DNA from: Phanerochaete sordida
Taxonomy: Eukaryota > Basidiomycota > Agaricomycetes > Polyporales > Phanerochaetaceae
Assembly (NCBI GenBank): GCA_019973155.2
Contig: BPQB01000023.1
Span: 124,001-188,000 of the forward strand
Direction: 5' to 3'
DNA length: 64,000 bases
This document shows, piece after piece, positions 35,631 through 46,673 of the stretch. The notes under the pieces are model-generated. The model was not told the origin of the DNA. It searched no databases and saw nothing but the letters and a program-made list of their open reading frames with translations. Position 1 is the first letter of the stretch. Each line of letters opens with the position of its first letter. A program made the position numbers and the translations under genes.

Positions 35631-38111
35631 ATGGCGAAGATCAAGCACCGCGCCCTCACGTCCGGCGGGACGTCTGAAAAACCCGCGAAACGACCACGCG
35701 TAGCGTGGATGGATGAGTCCGATGATGAGGCCCACAGTCACAAGATCAACGGCGCAGAGGCCCTCAAGTCCCTCAAATTCGACGCGCAAAGTCCCCGGCC
35801 CACGAAGAAGCAGAAGATGGCAGGCGCGGGCCCTTCAGGCAGCAAACAGGCTGCGATGCAGGAGCAGAGGAAGCAGCTCCCTATTGCGCTAGGTGCGCCT
35901 GGACACACCTGGATCTGCACGCAAGCTTCTGACTGGATGCGGGCGCAGGGCGAGACGCTATCATCCAGGAAATAAAGGATAACGATGTCACCGTACTGGT
36001 GGGAGAGACAGGTTCAGGAAAGACTACCCGTACGTTGCGAATTTCGTTTGGTTTTCCACATCTGCTCACCTCTTGCAGAAATACCTCAGTATATCCTCGA
36101 ATCTGGCCTTGCGCGCAACGGCATGATAGCGGTCACCCAGCCGCGTCGGGTTGCAGCGACCTCACTCGCGTCCCGAGTCGCCCTTGAAACGCAGTCACAG
36201 CTAGGCAGCCTCGTCGGGTACTCCGTTCGTTTCTCAGACGTCTCCTCAGACAAGACCAAAATCAAGTTCGTCACGGACGGTATGCTCGTCCGAGAACTCA
36301 TGGGCGATCCGGAGATGGAACGCTACAGCGTCGTTATCATCGACGAGGCCCACGAAAGGACATTGCGGACAGATGTACTGCTTGCGCGGCTCAAGGGTAT
36401 CCTGAAGAAGCGGAATGCAGTACCGACGGAGGGCAAGGGGAAGGGGAAGGAGAGGGCACCCAAGAATCCGCTGAAGGTCGTCATCATGAGTGCTACTCTT
36501 GATGCGGACAAGTTCAGCTCGTTCTTTGGCAAGTGCGTATGCCAGTCCGGTCCCCTAAAGAGGTTGGCTGACCTAGGCATAGCGCGAAGATCCTTTACGT
36601 GCAGGGAAGGCAGCACCCTGTCGCCATCTACCACACCTCGACCCCACAACCAGACTACGTCGACGCGGCTTTGCGAACCGTCTTCCAAATCCACACAGAC
36701 CAGCCTACCGGGGATATTCTTGTCTTTCTACCCGGCCAGGAAGATATCGAAAGTCTAGACAAGTCACTACAGCTATACGCGAAGCGACTACCACAGGACG
36801 CGCCAGGCATCCTGACCTGCCCATTATATGCGTCGCTCCCGGCGTCCCAGCAGCAGCAGATCTTCGTGCCTGCGCCAAAAGGCATGCGCAAGGTCATCCT
36901 CGCGACGAACATCGCCGAAACCTCCGTCACCATCCCCGGCGTGCGGTACGTCATCGACTCGGGGAAGTGCAAGGAGAAGCGATGGGTCGGGCGTGGGGTC
37001 GGCGGAGGGTTCGACACGCTCCTGACTCGGGACATCACGAAGAGCTCTGCGTGGCAGAGGACTGGCCGTGCTGGTCGCGAAGCCGCAGGCAGTTGTTTCC
37101 GGCTATACACGGAGGACGCCTTCAGCGCCCTCCCTTTGAGCGCGGAGCCCGAGATTCGCAGGTGTTCGCTGGTAGCGAGCATGCTGCAACTCAAGTGCCT
37201 CGGGCAGGATCTTGAGGAGATGGAGTTCATGGAGAGCCCAGATCAGGAAGGCAGTAAGTCTACGCTTCGCCTTCACGACCCCAAGATTGCTAACCAGTCA
37301 CGAAGTCGCTCAAGCTCTAATGGCTTTGTACCTTCTCGGAGCTCTTGACGACCGGAAGCACCTGACCGACCTCGGGCGGCGGATGGCCTTCTTCCCCCTC
37401 GAACCAGCCCTCTCGCGCGCGGTGCTCGCATCGGTCGAGTTCGGCTGCACGAGCGAAGTGCTCGCGATCGTCTCCGTGCTCAGCGCGTCCTCGAAGCTTT
37501 TCGTCGACACGACCGACAGCCGCGAGAGCGCGCGCGAGGCGCACACCAAGTTCCGGCACATCAGCGGCGACCACCTGACGGTGCTGAACGTCGTGCGCGC
37601 GTACGAGGAGGTGCTCCAGGCCGAGGGCGGCGCAGACGGCCGCAAGGCGAGCCGCGCCGCGCTCAAGGACTGGTGTGTCCGCAACTACGTCAGCCACCGC
37701 TGCCTCACGGAGGCCCTCGAGATCCGCGCGCAGCTCCGCGAGTACTGCGAGCGCCAGGCGATCGACTGGCGGGCGAGTTGTGGTGACAGGGTCGGCGAGG
37801 AGCAGGCCGTGCTTCGTAGTCTCGTCCGCGGGCTCGTCCAGAACACGGCGTTCTTGCAGCCGGACGGGCGATACAAGCAGGTCATCGGGCACTCGGTGCG
37901 TCAATCCCACGCTTTCTTGAGATCTTGTTCTGACCCTCTGCGCGATCAGATCGTAAAAATCCATCCTGGATCGTCACTTTGTGACAAGAAGGTGCCGGCA
38001 ATAATCTATGACGAGCTGGTCTATACCACTCAGATATACGCTCGTGGCGTGTCTGCGATACCTCGGAACTATATTGCGGAGGTTCCTTTGCTCAAGCATA
38101 AGGGGAGCTGA
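35631..38111 (+). CDS. DHR2: DEAH-box RNA helicase, Dhr2/DHX33-like
   Basis: Six exons (35631-35892, 35949-36029, 36079-36532, 36583-37253, 37306-37895, 37950-38111) give 739 aa. Helicase motifs in order: Walker A GETGSGKT (106-113), TQPRRVAA, TDGML, DEAH (203-206), MSAT, ILVFLPGQEDIE, ATNIAETS and QRTGRAGR. Winged-helix, ratchet and OB-fold regions follow, as in all DEAH RNA helicases. The short N-terminus (basic, KRPR, KKQK) and overall length fit the Dhr2/DHX33 group rather than the longer spliceosomal Prp2, Prp16, Prp22 or Prp43. Yeast Dhr2 acts in the nucleolus on 18S rRNA processing. A Lys/Gly-rich insertion follows motif Ib (GKGKGKERA). Start at 35631 is preferred because a leader intron probably ends there. 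Confidence 0.9.
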
Positions 38112-38422
38112 TCGAAGTGAGCTTCTTGCTACTGCGCATCTGTGTATCTTATCCTCTGGTTTATTGGATGTCATGCTATGGTGACCGGTCGATGTAATAC
38201 ACGTGTGGTATAATTCGGCAGCCCAGCCTACGCCCAGCCCCGTGCACCCGCCGGCCGTGTCGCATGTATGCCGTGCATGGGTACCCAAGGCTATTCAGTT
38301 CGTAATGGCGAGATTTACAATCAGCTAAGCATAGGTATGAGGGACAGTGGGCGTACATGCTCGATAAGTGGGTCTAACATGGAGTTCGAAGCAGAGGCTA
38401 CAGGAGGCGCAGCGCAATCTCC
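38112..38422. other. Convergent 3' region, DHR2 / MYND gene
   Basis: 311 bp between two stop codons, AT-richer than neighbouring coding DNA. No coding signal. Confidence 0.45.
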
Positions 38423-39809
38423 TTAGCTGCTAAACCAGCAGCTGTCGAGCGGCACTGTCCTGGTGTCAAGATTAGGGCCCTGTCGGATATAGGCCTCTTC
38501 TTCCTCGGGGTCTATATGGGCGAGGACCTCCGGGCGTTCTGGATAGTCCTTCCACGCCTCCCTTTGAAGTATGTCCTTCAGCGTCGGGCGCAAACCCACC
38601 AGCACCTGCTCTACCTCTTCCCTCTCATTCTCAACCATTTTGGACCCCGCGATGTCCTCCATGAACTCGAGTATCGGCGCGTAATCAGTGCCGCCTTCGT
38701 GCGTCATGGAGCTAACCGCACGGTGGAGTCTAGTATCGCGCAGAGCCGACACGCGTTTGTGCTCAAGGTGAATGCTGGAGAGATACTTGCGTATTTGTCG
38801 GTTGACGCAGTATACAGGAAATGAGTTGAAGACGGAACCCTTCAATCCGGACGGCCTATACGGGGCGGTCTCCACAACCATCGAAAAGTTGAAGGGAAAT
38901 AGGCCAACGTCCAGGAAAAAGTCCTCGCCGCGGATGGTTGTGAAGTACAGCCACCAGTGCTGCTCGGGGTCTTGTCCTAGAACGACCACCCCGTTCGAGG
39001 CCCGCTTGTAGGCGAGCCGTTCGCACTGGGGGACTGTGACCTTCCCAAGCACGATCCCGAAGTCTGCGATGGGCGACGTGCTATACTGCAGCCGCTGCCT
39101 CACACTGGCGGAGCCACCAGCCGACGTCGTTGTGTACATCTCAGCGAGGAGAGCCACGCAGACGGCGGTTAGAATGGGCAGCAGGCGGCCGTCGCGCATG
39201 ACACGAGTGAACATCTTCAAGGCGGTAGCTGGAGACTGCGCATGCGGCGCCCAGTCTACTGGGCCTGAGTTTATGCATTCTGTGTCATCAATCTCGAGAA
39301 GCATTGCGTGGATGTTGTTGGGGAGCGGCGTGAGGCCGACGGAAGGGTCGGGATCATTCATGAGTTGGAAGTGTAATGCCCAGTGCTTCGGAAGCACGGC
39401 TGTGTGTGCAACATCCGCCAACAAAGCGATAGCAGGGTAGAAACATTCGAGACTGATGCGACTGGTTTTTCCTAAGTGCTCCTGTAAGCAACGCGCGGCG
39501 CGATTTGAACACGGCAATACCCACCGCACTCGAGTCTGTGATCAGGCCAGTCCTGCCTTTGACAGTCTTTCGAGCAATAGATGCGCTGATGATATTTAGC
39601 ATCAGGTCTGCTGAAGGAAGCCTTGTCTGACGTACCTCTCCGCATGCAGAGCACAGTGTGAGCCTTCTTCCGTACTGTCCTTTGTTGGCACCGCAAACAG
39701 CGCAACCTTCCGACAGGTCGGGCAGCGGCAGATGCACGTTGCACGCGTTTTCCAGCTGCCCGCAGGAGCAATCGCACTCGCCGTGCAGAGAGTGTGTTGA
39801 GATATCCAT
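38423..39809 (-). CDS. MYND-type zinc finger protein
   Basis: Three minus-strand exons (39636-39809, 39525-39585, 38423-39471) give 427 aa. The MYND finger spans residues 36-78 with all ligands in place: C36, C39, C53, C56, C62, C66, H74 and C78 (CAVC, CSAC, YCSKDC, DHRLEC). It is split by intron 1 between CSACGE and RIYCSK. MYND fingers bind proline-rich protein partners. An unusual Cys-rich stretch (residues 12-23) precedes it. The 350-residue remainder has no recognised domain and resembles the unannotated C-terminal parts of many agaricomycete MYND proteins. Intron 2 was placed using the only phase-compatible donor/acceptor pair (GTGGGT...CTTAG). Confidence 0.75.
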
Positions 39810-40271
39810 GGTGGGACGTGGCTGTTGCAATTCAACCAGAAACGGCTCGGGAAGTAGAGGGCGCGTCTAAGGTGATATTCGACGGTGAGCGTTTTCCGTG
39901 CTCAGAGTCGGACTCTCCGATCCAGCACAAATATAGTGGTCTGGATTCCGTTTCACAACATAGGAAATGCTTAGGGTATTGTGGCGAAATCAACTTGCAG
40001 TTAGCGAGCACCTCAAAGATCTTGAGAGCGTCACCGCGCCGCGAGGGGGTAATCAAATGTTGAATGCTGTCTTGCTAGGTATGTTATGGGGCTGGTGGGG
40101 CGATGACTATCAGCATAATAAAGTCACACATGACTGAGCCGTGGTAAGCAAGTTACAAGGTAGTTAGTCGCACTCCGAGAAGATCGATGTTCGGGTTGGT
40201 CGCTGACCCAGGTGATTTAAACGCGCGGGCCGGCCCCTCGGGGCCACGCCGCGTGTCCGGAGGACGTTTCG

Positions 40272-40313
40272 GAATTGGGACATTCTACCATTCCATTCCA
40301 CGTTCCACGTTCC
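40272..40313 (+). repeat. Imperfect inverted repeat, left copy
   Basis: Starts GAATTGGGACATTC and ends in tandem CACGTTC units. By eye it aligns to the reverse complement of 41461-41506 with several mismatches and a small gap. Confidence 0.35.
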
Positions 40314-41460
40314 ACGCCGAGGCGATCCGCCGGAGTTATCTGCGATATACCATAATTGCTCAGACGTGATCGAGTAGTGCCGGGCACGCCGGTGCTTCGA
40401 TTTGCCTCCGGAGGGCCTTCCGGACTGGGCGGGGACGACATGTCCTACGAGATGGCCAGGCCGACGCCGGCGGTGCCCATGCTCACGCGCAGCCTCGTCG
40501 AGGCGTTCGCGCGCGACGAGGAGGCTTACAGGCGTGGTCGAAACGCGCCGCAGTAAGCATAATTGAGATGTATTCAAGTACTGCCTGCACGCCGCAATGA
40601 GGAGCGAGCTACGAGGTCGACACCGCGCGCGGATCAAGTCTCGGCCCTCGATGTTCAGCGCACCCTCGCCGTTGCCCTCGAACGTCGTGCGCCGACACCT
40701 TGCCCTCCAGCCGCGCCGCGGACCCCCGCTGAACGGCGTGCACGTGCGAAGCGCGTCGACCTCTTCCGGCGGCACATCCTTGCGCAACTCGAAGAACGTT
40801 GGCACGAGCGCGGACGATACCCTCTGCACTACGGGAAGCGTGTCCCGCAACGTCGTCCTTGTACTCTAAGGCGCTTCACGACAACTCTAAGACACCGCCT
40901 GTGACCTGTCGTTCGAGTCCTTGGCAAGGAGCGGGGCGAGTGAAGGCGGCGTGGTTGGCGTGGGATGAGTTCGTTCGAGGCGGCACAGATGGTATGACAA
41001 GGCGGCAGCGGCGTCTGCGATGTTTATACTGACGCAGCGATTTCAGCAGGCTCTACAACCCAAGCAGAGAGAAGCACGCACCTTGCGCACGTCGTAAGAC
41101 GTCTCACTGCGCTCTTGCTCTCGTACAGCGCGACTCGGCCCTGGCAGACAGGGAGATCAGCATGTTGGGGAGCTGGGCTCGAGGGACTCGCGGAGAAACG
41201 GGGGGAAGGTCTGTGCGCAAAGAGGCCCTACCAGGGTTCTTATGTCCTCTTGCAGGCCATAGTGGTGTATGTAGCCGTCCATGGCGAGCGCGGACGCGGA
41301 ATCGAAGGGCATTCACCGGTCACCGGCCAGGGTTACTACACTTGGACGGAAACAGCCCAAATTCAGTCACCGGAGGGCGGCACGGCGCCTCGGGCTCTCG
41401 AAGCTCGGTGGCGGGCTCCGCATCGGCGTCGATCGTGACGTCCGCAGGCGCCTGGGTGCG

Positions 41461-41506
41461 TGGAACGGGGCGTGGAGGGAGGCCATCGTGGAACGTCCCA
41501 ATTCAG
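41461..41506 (-). repeat. Imperfect inverted repeat, right copy
   Basis: Reverse complement starts GAATTGGGACGTTCCACG and ends CCCCGTTCCA. It lies about 1.15 kb from the left copy, in opposite orientation. Confidence 0.35.
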
Positions 41507-41750
41507 GGATACCCTGCGTGTCCGGCGTCGTCAGGTCTCACGAACGGAGTACGAGTTGTCTCTTACTCTGAGTGGACTGGTGTCGACAACCACGAAACAC
41601 CGTCTGGAACAAGGTCAGCACATTACTCGGCTGATAACTTCTGCTGCGGCCGCTCGACTCACACCCTTAAAAAGCGACTCAGCCAGGATCACAACTCGCA
41701 GTGGTTCATCTGGCAATCGCTGTGCCCGTCGCGCCTTTTGCTCGTCTAGG

Positions 41751-42652
41751 ATGACTGAGGCAAAGCTTCCCGAGGAGATCATCCACACGATCTTGACCCT
41801 GGCCATACCATGCTTCTCCCCAGAGTCCTTTTTAAGGTACCCACGCGACGACGGGCCACGCTGGACGCAAGAGCGCCCCGGTGCACTGCGCGTGTCCAAG
41901 CGTTGGTACCGCATCGTGATACCAATGGTATACGAAGGCGTCGCGCTCTCTGAATCGAAACACACTTCTGCGCTCGCTCGCCTCGTGAAGGCGAACCCCG
42001 GCGTTGGGCGCGCAATTCGCTACCTGCGTATCGAGGGCGGCGGCATGACACGCGAACTCCGCACGCTCGCGCGCCACGCGCCGAACATCCATACGGTCTA
42101 CGTGTCTACGCCCTCACGCTCCGCCGACAGCCTCCAGCAGCTCGAGAAGCTGCAGAACGCCGTGCCAGATCTGCGTCCCACGACGCTGTACATCTACGCC
42201 GAAGCGAGCAGCTTCTCCTACTTGAAGAGGGAGCAGAACGAGATGGTGCTCCAGGGCATCGTAGAGGCGTGGTCTTCGGTCGTGAGTACTCGCATGGGAT
42301 TCACATATGTGCCCTTCGCTGATGGTCCTTCTAACAGACCGAAATTCACTTCCCGTACCAGCAAAGTGTCGGGGACCGCTGGGCGACTGTGTTGCAGAAG
42401 CTTCCTCTCTTACGTGAAGTCCACGTGCCCACACCTACGGAAGAGTTCAGTCCAACGCGATCTTCTTGGTTTACTCGCAACCGCTGGTGGGAGAATCGGA
42501 CCCAGTTGGAGTGGGTATCGGGTGCGCCAAACTTCAAGAGGTTCGTCTTCCATGGAGAAGAGGCCGGGAAGCATGTAGTGGAGTCATGTCTCAAGCGGGA
42601 GGGCCTTGAACGTTTGTTGCAGAAAATTGTATTTATGCGCGACAAGTCGTAA
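41751..42652 (+). CDS. Small F-box-like protein, family copy 1
   Basis: Two exons (41751-42281, 42338-42652) give 281 aa. The N-terminus, KLPEEIIHTILTLAIP followed by LRVSKRWYRIVIPMVYEGV, is a degenerate F-box of the kind abundant in agaricomycetes. Shared family blocks follow: VGRAIRYLRIEGG-MTREL, HAPNIHTVYV and LRPTTLYIY. Then comes the sole intron at a conserved position (after EAWSSV, phase 0). Exon 2 has LLREVHVPTPTE and FKRFVFHGEE. It is one of four paralogues in the window (also starting at 47597, 55747 and 57068). F-box proteins usually act as SCF substrate adaptors, but here the role is inferred only from the motif. A TSS cannot be assigned. Confidence 0.7.
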
Positions 42653-43016
42653 ATAGATATGTCGAGCTGGACCTGCTGGATAACGCTAGAGTACATTGAA
42701 GGCGCTGAATATGTTACTACGTACTGTCGCAAGGCCGTCCAGGAGCGCTACCAGAAGGTGTGATCGGAGACATGGGACGAGATGCTCAGAAGGGGGGACA
42801 GGTCGTACGAGACATACACGAACACAGTCCTCTAGAATGTGTGCAACATGTTGATAGCTGCGCTTGAAGGATTAGAGAATCGTTTTAGGCTTGAACGAAC
42901 GCATCCGGCGCGGAGTGGCAGACCGTCAAGTCGTTGCGATGCCATCGCGGTCGCTATGCCAGGCCACATGAGTCAAACACGAGAATTCGACGCAGAGGAC
43001 AGCTCACATGCACAAT
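42653..43016. other. Intergenic region with a 34-codon coding-like fragment
   Basis: Frame 42659-42763 (plus) reads MSSWTCWITLEYIEGAEYV and continues to a TGA. Its amino-acid texture looks coding, and it may be the decayed 3' end of another gene. The rest shows nothing. Confidence 0.25.
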
Positions 43017-43877
43017 TTAAGAAGCTCCTGCTAGCTCACGCATGCGCAAGACGATCTTGGATAGTATATCTTCCTGGGAAACAGGTCGTCCCTCCGACGA
43101 GCCCGCCATCTGCACCAGGGTAACTTGTGCCGTAGGCACCATTCGCGTCAAGGCAGCAGCGAGCGGCTCAATAATATCCTCGGGTACGTGGGTCTTTCCT
43201 AGGGAGACCGATCGAAGAGACCGGTGCTGCGCGACCTCCTCCAGGGGGAACTCCTCAAAGGCGCGGTGCCCGAGCGTGCTCGACGTATCGAGCTGCATCC
43301 CAAGCACCTCCAGCCCAGGGAAGCTATCGAGGACGGTGCGCAGCGTATCGATGGTCGTGAGCGCTCCTTGGCTGCTCTCGTAGCGCGTGCCCCATTGAAG
43401 CTCTGTCAGCTGCGGCCAGGAGGAAGCGAAATGCTGGATGGTGCCGGGTCTCGGGTCTATCATGAGCCACGGTAGCTTGAGAGTGCGGAGATCTCGGAGG
43501 GCGCATAGGGGCGAGACGACGGAGGGTGTGATTGGCATATGCAGAGTTATCATCTCCAGTGACTCAAGGCTAGGGTAGTCCCTTGCGATACAGTTGCAAA
43601 GCTTCCGCAGCTCGTCGGCGTAGGTTTCTGGGTGTGATCGCGATTTGTGAAGTTTGATGATGAGCTGTGTGAACGGCATATGTGGCCTGACTGTCCGCAG
43701 GAAGGTGTCGAAGGTGGACACAGTCTGCAAGATGTTGTGGTACCACTCCGTCGAAACGCTGACGAGCTGCAGGGTGCGCAGCTTCGGGAATGAGTTGGCT
43801 GGGAGCGTCGCGAGGTCGCTCATCCAGCTTGTAGATCCACGTTGGTCATCGACCATGATAGACAGATATGAGAGATT
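43017..43877 (-). pseudogene. F-box/LRR gene, C-terminal half, separated by transposon insertion
   Basis: Minus-strand open frame from the insertion point (43874 downward) to TAA at 43017, 285 residues, without a start or promoter of its own near the break. It has irregular leucine-rich repeats (SNLSYLSIM, FPKLRTLQLVS, LRTLKLPWL, FPGLEVLGMQL) typical of the substrate-binding part of F-box proteins. It is the continuation of the half at 46674-47352. The last codon before the insertion there (AAT, Asn) and the first codon here are the two copies of the target duplication, and phases agree. Without the element the gene would encode about 494 residues. An internal Met at 43856 could allow a truncated product. 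Confidence 0.8.
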
Positions 43878-43905
43878 AGAGTGTATCAGCTGCGATAATT
43901 ATTAC
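43878..43905 (+). repeat. Left terminal inverted repeat of the Harbinger element
   Basis: Begins AGAGTGTATCAGCT, then GCG, then ATAATTATTAC. It matches the right terminus in 25 of 28 positions by eye, the 3 mismatches being the central triplet. Confidence 0.8.
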
Positions 43906-44083
43906 GGAGCCGTGGTGTAATGTAAAGCTCCGCATCGTGAAAAACTGGCCCCGCGCTCGGCCCGGAGTTTTCGGGGTCATGGGCGCTACAGTGCGTAGGG
44001 AACGCGACGCGTCGTCAACGCGTCTCTGACACGCCCTCGTTCTGCTGTTCCTCTGCTTGTATCCCTCCCTGCTGCTCACTGTC

Positions 44084-45329
44084 ATGCTCACCAAGCTGCT
44101 CCTTTCCCTGCTGCCCTTCATTCTTACCCCGCCTCCTACTACGAATGATGCCGAAGCTGTCTCTACTGCAGCTGTACCACCGACCCTCGCGCAGCAACTG
44201 CAGGGACCGATTGCAGTTAGCTACAACCAGCATAGTCGGCACGAAGCTGCATTTCTGAAGCGGCTGAGGGGGCACCCAGAGTCTGGTGGGCAGAGGATCA
44301 CAAGGGAGTGGGTACAGAGTCTTCCAGAGCGAGATGCAAGGTGGCGATTCGGGTATGTGCGAGTCTGTGGCGTGTCGGTTACCTCTATACCTGCTACAAA
44401 TATCTAGTTTCACCTATGACGAGCTTGTCCAAGTTGCAGAGGCCCTCCGTTTGCCCGAAAGCATCGTTACTCCAAGTCGAAACCGCTTTGAACGCTTTGA
44501 AGCCTTTGCCCTCACATGCGCACGGTTTCGGTCCGCAGGGCCCCAGTTCATGCTCTCTGTCACGTACAGAAGACAGCAGTCTGCCATCTCAGAGGTTGTC
44601 AACTGGGTTGTCACTTTTGTGGACGAACGCTGGAGGCATCTCCTTGATTTCGACCATGATGGGTTATTGGCTCCGGAGAAGCTCGCACGGTACGCTCAAG
44701 CTATCGGTAACCGAGGCGCACCGCTCTCGGGAATTTGGGGGTTCATAGACTGCACCATACGGGGCGTCAGCAGGCCAACAGAACATCAACGAGTCGCATA
44801 TACTGGCCATAAGAAGATACATGCTTTAAAGTACCAGGCAGTCATTGCACCCGATGGACTCTTCGTGCACCTGTATGGCCCGGTAGAAGGACGCCGTGCT
44901 GACGGAGGTCTCCTCAAGGACAGCCAGCTACTGGAGAAGTGCGCCATGTACGCTGTCCGTCCTGGTTCAAGCCCTACCGACCCTCCTGAACTCCGACACT
45001 TTCAGCTGTTCGGTGACCCTGCCTACGGCGTATCACCGTATCTCCTGAGCCCCTTCGCAGGCTCAGGTGGCCGCACACAAGCCCAGCTAGACTTCAACGG
45101 AGCAATGGCATCAGTCAGGATAGAGGTCGAGCATGGGTTCGGAATAGTGTTGAATACTTGGGAGTTTCTTCGAGCCTCGTGGAAGACGCGTCTTTACGCG
45201 TCTCCAGGCGGGCATTACTATCGGTTCGGGGTACTCCTGACCAACGCGCTCAACTGCTGTCGTCCTAACCAGGTCGCACAGTACTTCGAATGTTATCCGC
45301 CAACACTTCACAGCTACTTTCATTGTTAA
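44084..45329 (+). CDS. PIF/Harbinger DDE transposase (DDE_Tnp_4-like nuclease)
   Basis: Two exons (44084-44352, 44408-45329) give 396 aa. The catalytic triad can be read directly: Asp in GFIDCTIRG, Asp in LFGDPAYG and Glu in RIEVEHGFG, in the order and spacing of the Harbinger nuclease fold. The N-terminal half has the helical region seen in PIF transposases (YDELVQVAEALRLPES and QSAISEVVNWVV). It is the cut-and-paste catalytic subunit and normally needs the SANT/Myb-like partner for nuclear import and terminus binding. That partner is encoded convergently 15 bp away. No frameshift or stop is seen. Confidence 0.88.
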
Positions 45330-45344
45330 TTGTACTTCGAAATT

Positions 45345-46507
45345 CTAGTGATGTTCTCGTGCGCGTTCGGTCTCGAATACATCTCGCAGGATCCCTATGA
45401 TACCCCTCGTAGCTCGCTCATAAGCCTCAGTTGAAGCTCGCTGTCCCTCACGCAGTGCATCGAGGGTCTGCCTATGCATTTCCTCCTGACGCTGCTCGGA
45501 ACGTTCCATGATACTGAGCATGCGGCGATTGAAATCGAGGTCCCGTTCCTCACGCTCAAGAGCGGAGAGGGAGCTAGACCCCGACTTCGCTGCTCGGTGG
45601 CTCCTCTTCTTCTTCTTCTGAGGGGTAGCAGGGTCCGCGTTCTCGGTGTCAGACACGTCGGTGGGAGCTGGGGATGTGTCGTCGTCTCGCTTGCGCTTGC
45701 GGAAGACCTCGAGCGCGGCGTTGCGTATTGACTCGCCACCAATGCGATCTTCATCGTCTTTCTACATGAATGTCAGCAAGAGTGAGCCTATACAAACTGC
45801 TACGCACCTTGCGCGCCTTCTCCTTCTGAGCATCAGTCATATTTTGGGCTTCGTGTTTCTGGAGAGCAGCACGATCGACCAAGGCCGATAGCGTGACTTG
45901 AGTGCTGGTCGGAAGCTCCCGTGCCATGCTCGCGCCAGCCCCAGAGTCGGGATCCTATGTAGGTTAGCTTATGCATGCGATACAGTAGTCCATGACGCAC
46001 CTCATGCCACTTAATCATGCCATCGACCTTGTTCCGTAGTGTCCCAACGCTAACCCCCTCGAACATCCCCGCAGCCTGGAGGGAGCGACGGATACCCTCC
46101 CAGGTCTTTCCCTTCTCGCTATGCTTCGCTCCCCAGGGGTTGCGCTCGATGGTCATGCGAATCAGCTCTTCGAGGTCGTGCGTGGAGAACGTCTTGCGCT
46201 TGCGCTTGGTTGCTGACGCATGGGTGCTCGGCTGCGGCTGCGTCTCTTCAGCAAGCTCGGATTCGAGAAGTGGTGCATCACAGGATGCATCGTCGGCGTT
46301 CTGCTCGTGTATGGCCGAGTTCTCGGGAGGATTGGAGGAGAATGAGGTGGGTGTAGCGGCGAGAGCACGCGGCGTCTCGGAGGCGCCCACGCCGGGAGAT
46401 GAAGCGCGGCCGTCTGGAGGGCCTATATTGGAAACGCGACGCTGGCTCGGCGACACAGGCTCAAGCGGCTGTCGGATGGGCGGGGTTTTGGCTCGTGAGT
46501 TGGCCAT
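45345..46507 (-). CDS. SANT/Myb-like DNA-binding protein of the Harbinger element
   Basis: Three minus-strand exons (46001-46507, 45808-45954, 45345-45761) give 356 aa from the Met at 46507. An in-frame Met at 46609 would add 34 residues. A trihelix/SANT-like region around residues 108-169 (LEELIRMTIERNPWG through VGTLRNKVDGMIKWHE) is followed by Lys-rich nuclear signals (RKRKR, KKKKR) and a C-terminal predicted coiled coil rich in Glu, Arg and Gln (REERDLDFNRRML onward). In PIF/Harbinger elements the Myb-like protein binds terminal repeats and recruits the nuclease. The assignment rests on this architecture and on location inside the element. Confidence 0.7.
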
Positions 46508-46645
46508 CGTGGGACTAGACAGGCGTCGTCGGTCGTTGTGCTCTTGCGCGGTCGCGCCTTTAAGTGCCAGGGGTCTCTCCACCGCACCGACATGACGTGA
46601 TGGTGCCATAATGCAAAGCCCCCACGGTCATAGTGGAGAAAAACG

Positions 46646-46673
46646 GTAATAATTATTCTAGCTGATACACTCT
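46646..46673 (-). repeat. Right terminal inverted repeat of the Harbinger element
   Basis: Reverse complement begins AGAGTGTATCAGCT, then AGA, then ATAATTATTAC. In the interrupted host gene it introduces codons ending in a TAA at 46653-46655. Confidence 0.8.

Larger units (their letters stand above)
39810..41750. other. Gene-free region at the core/accessory boundary
   Basis: No complete gene seen in 1.9 kb. A stop-bounded plus-strand fragment ending RRGRNAPQ at 40556 and several 70-110 codon frames are not recognisable. A pair of inverted, diverged roughly 45-bp segments (40272-40313 and 41461-41506) and a CATTCC/ACGTTCC tandem near 40290-40316 suggest debris of an old element. Confidence 0.4.
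43878..46673. mobile_element. PIF/Harbinger-type DNA transposon, 2796 bp, inserted in an F-box gene
   Basis: Bounded by terminal inverted repeats (43878-43905 and 46646-46673) and flanked by a duplicated ATT (43875-43877 and 46674-46676). Because ATTA is present on both sides, the duplication may equally be read as TTA with the element shifted by one base, which fits the TWA target of PIF/Harbinger elements. Inside are the two convergent genes expected of an autonomous member: a DDE nuclease (44084-45329, plus) and a SANT/Myb-like DNA-binding protein (45345-46507, minus), 15 bp apart. Both are intact, so the copy may be young and potentially active. Confidence 0.85.

Noticed and set aside
40164..40850. 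Minus-strand 228-codon frame in the boundary region
   Set aside because: Arg-rich, overlapped by open frames on the other strand, no recognisable motif or splice context.
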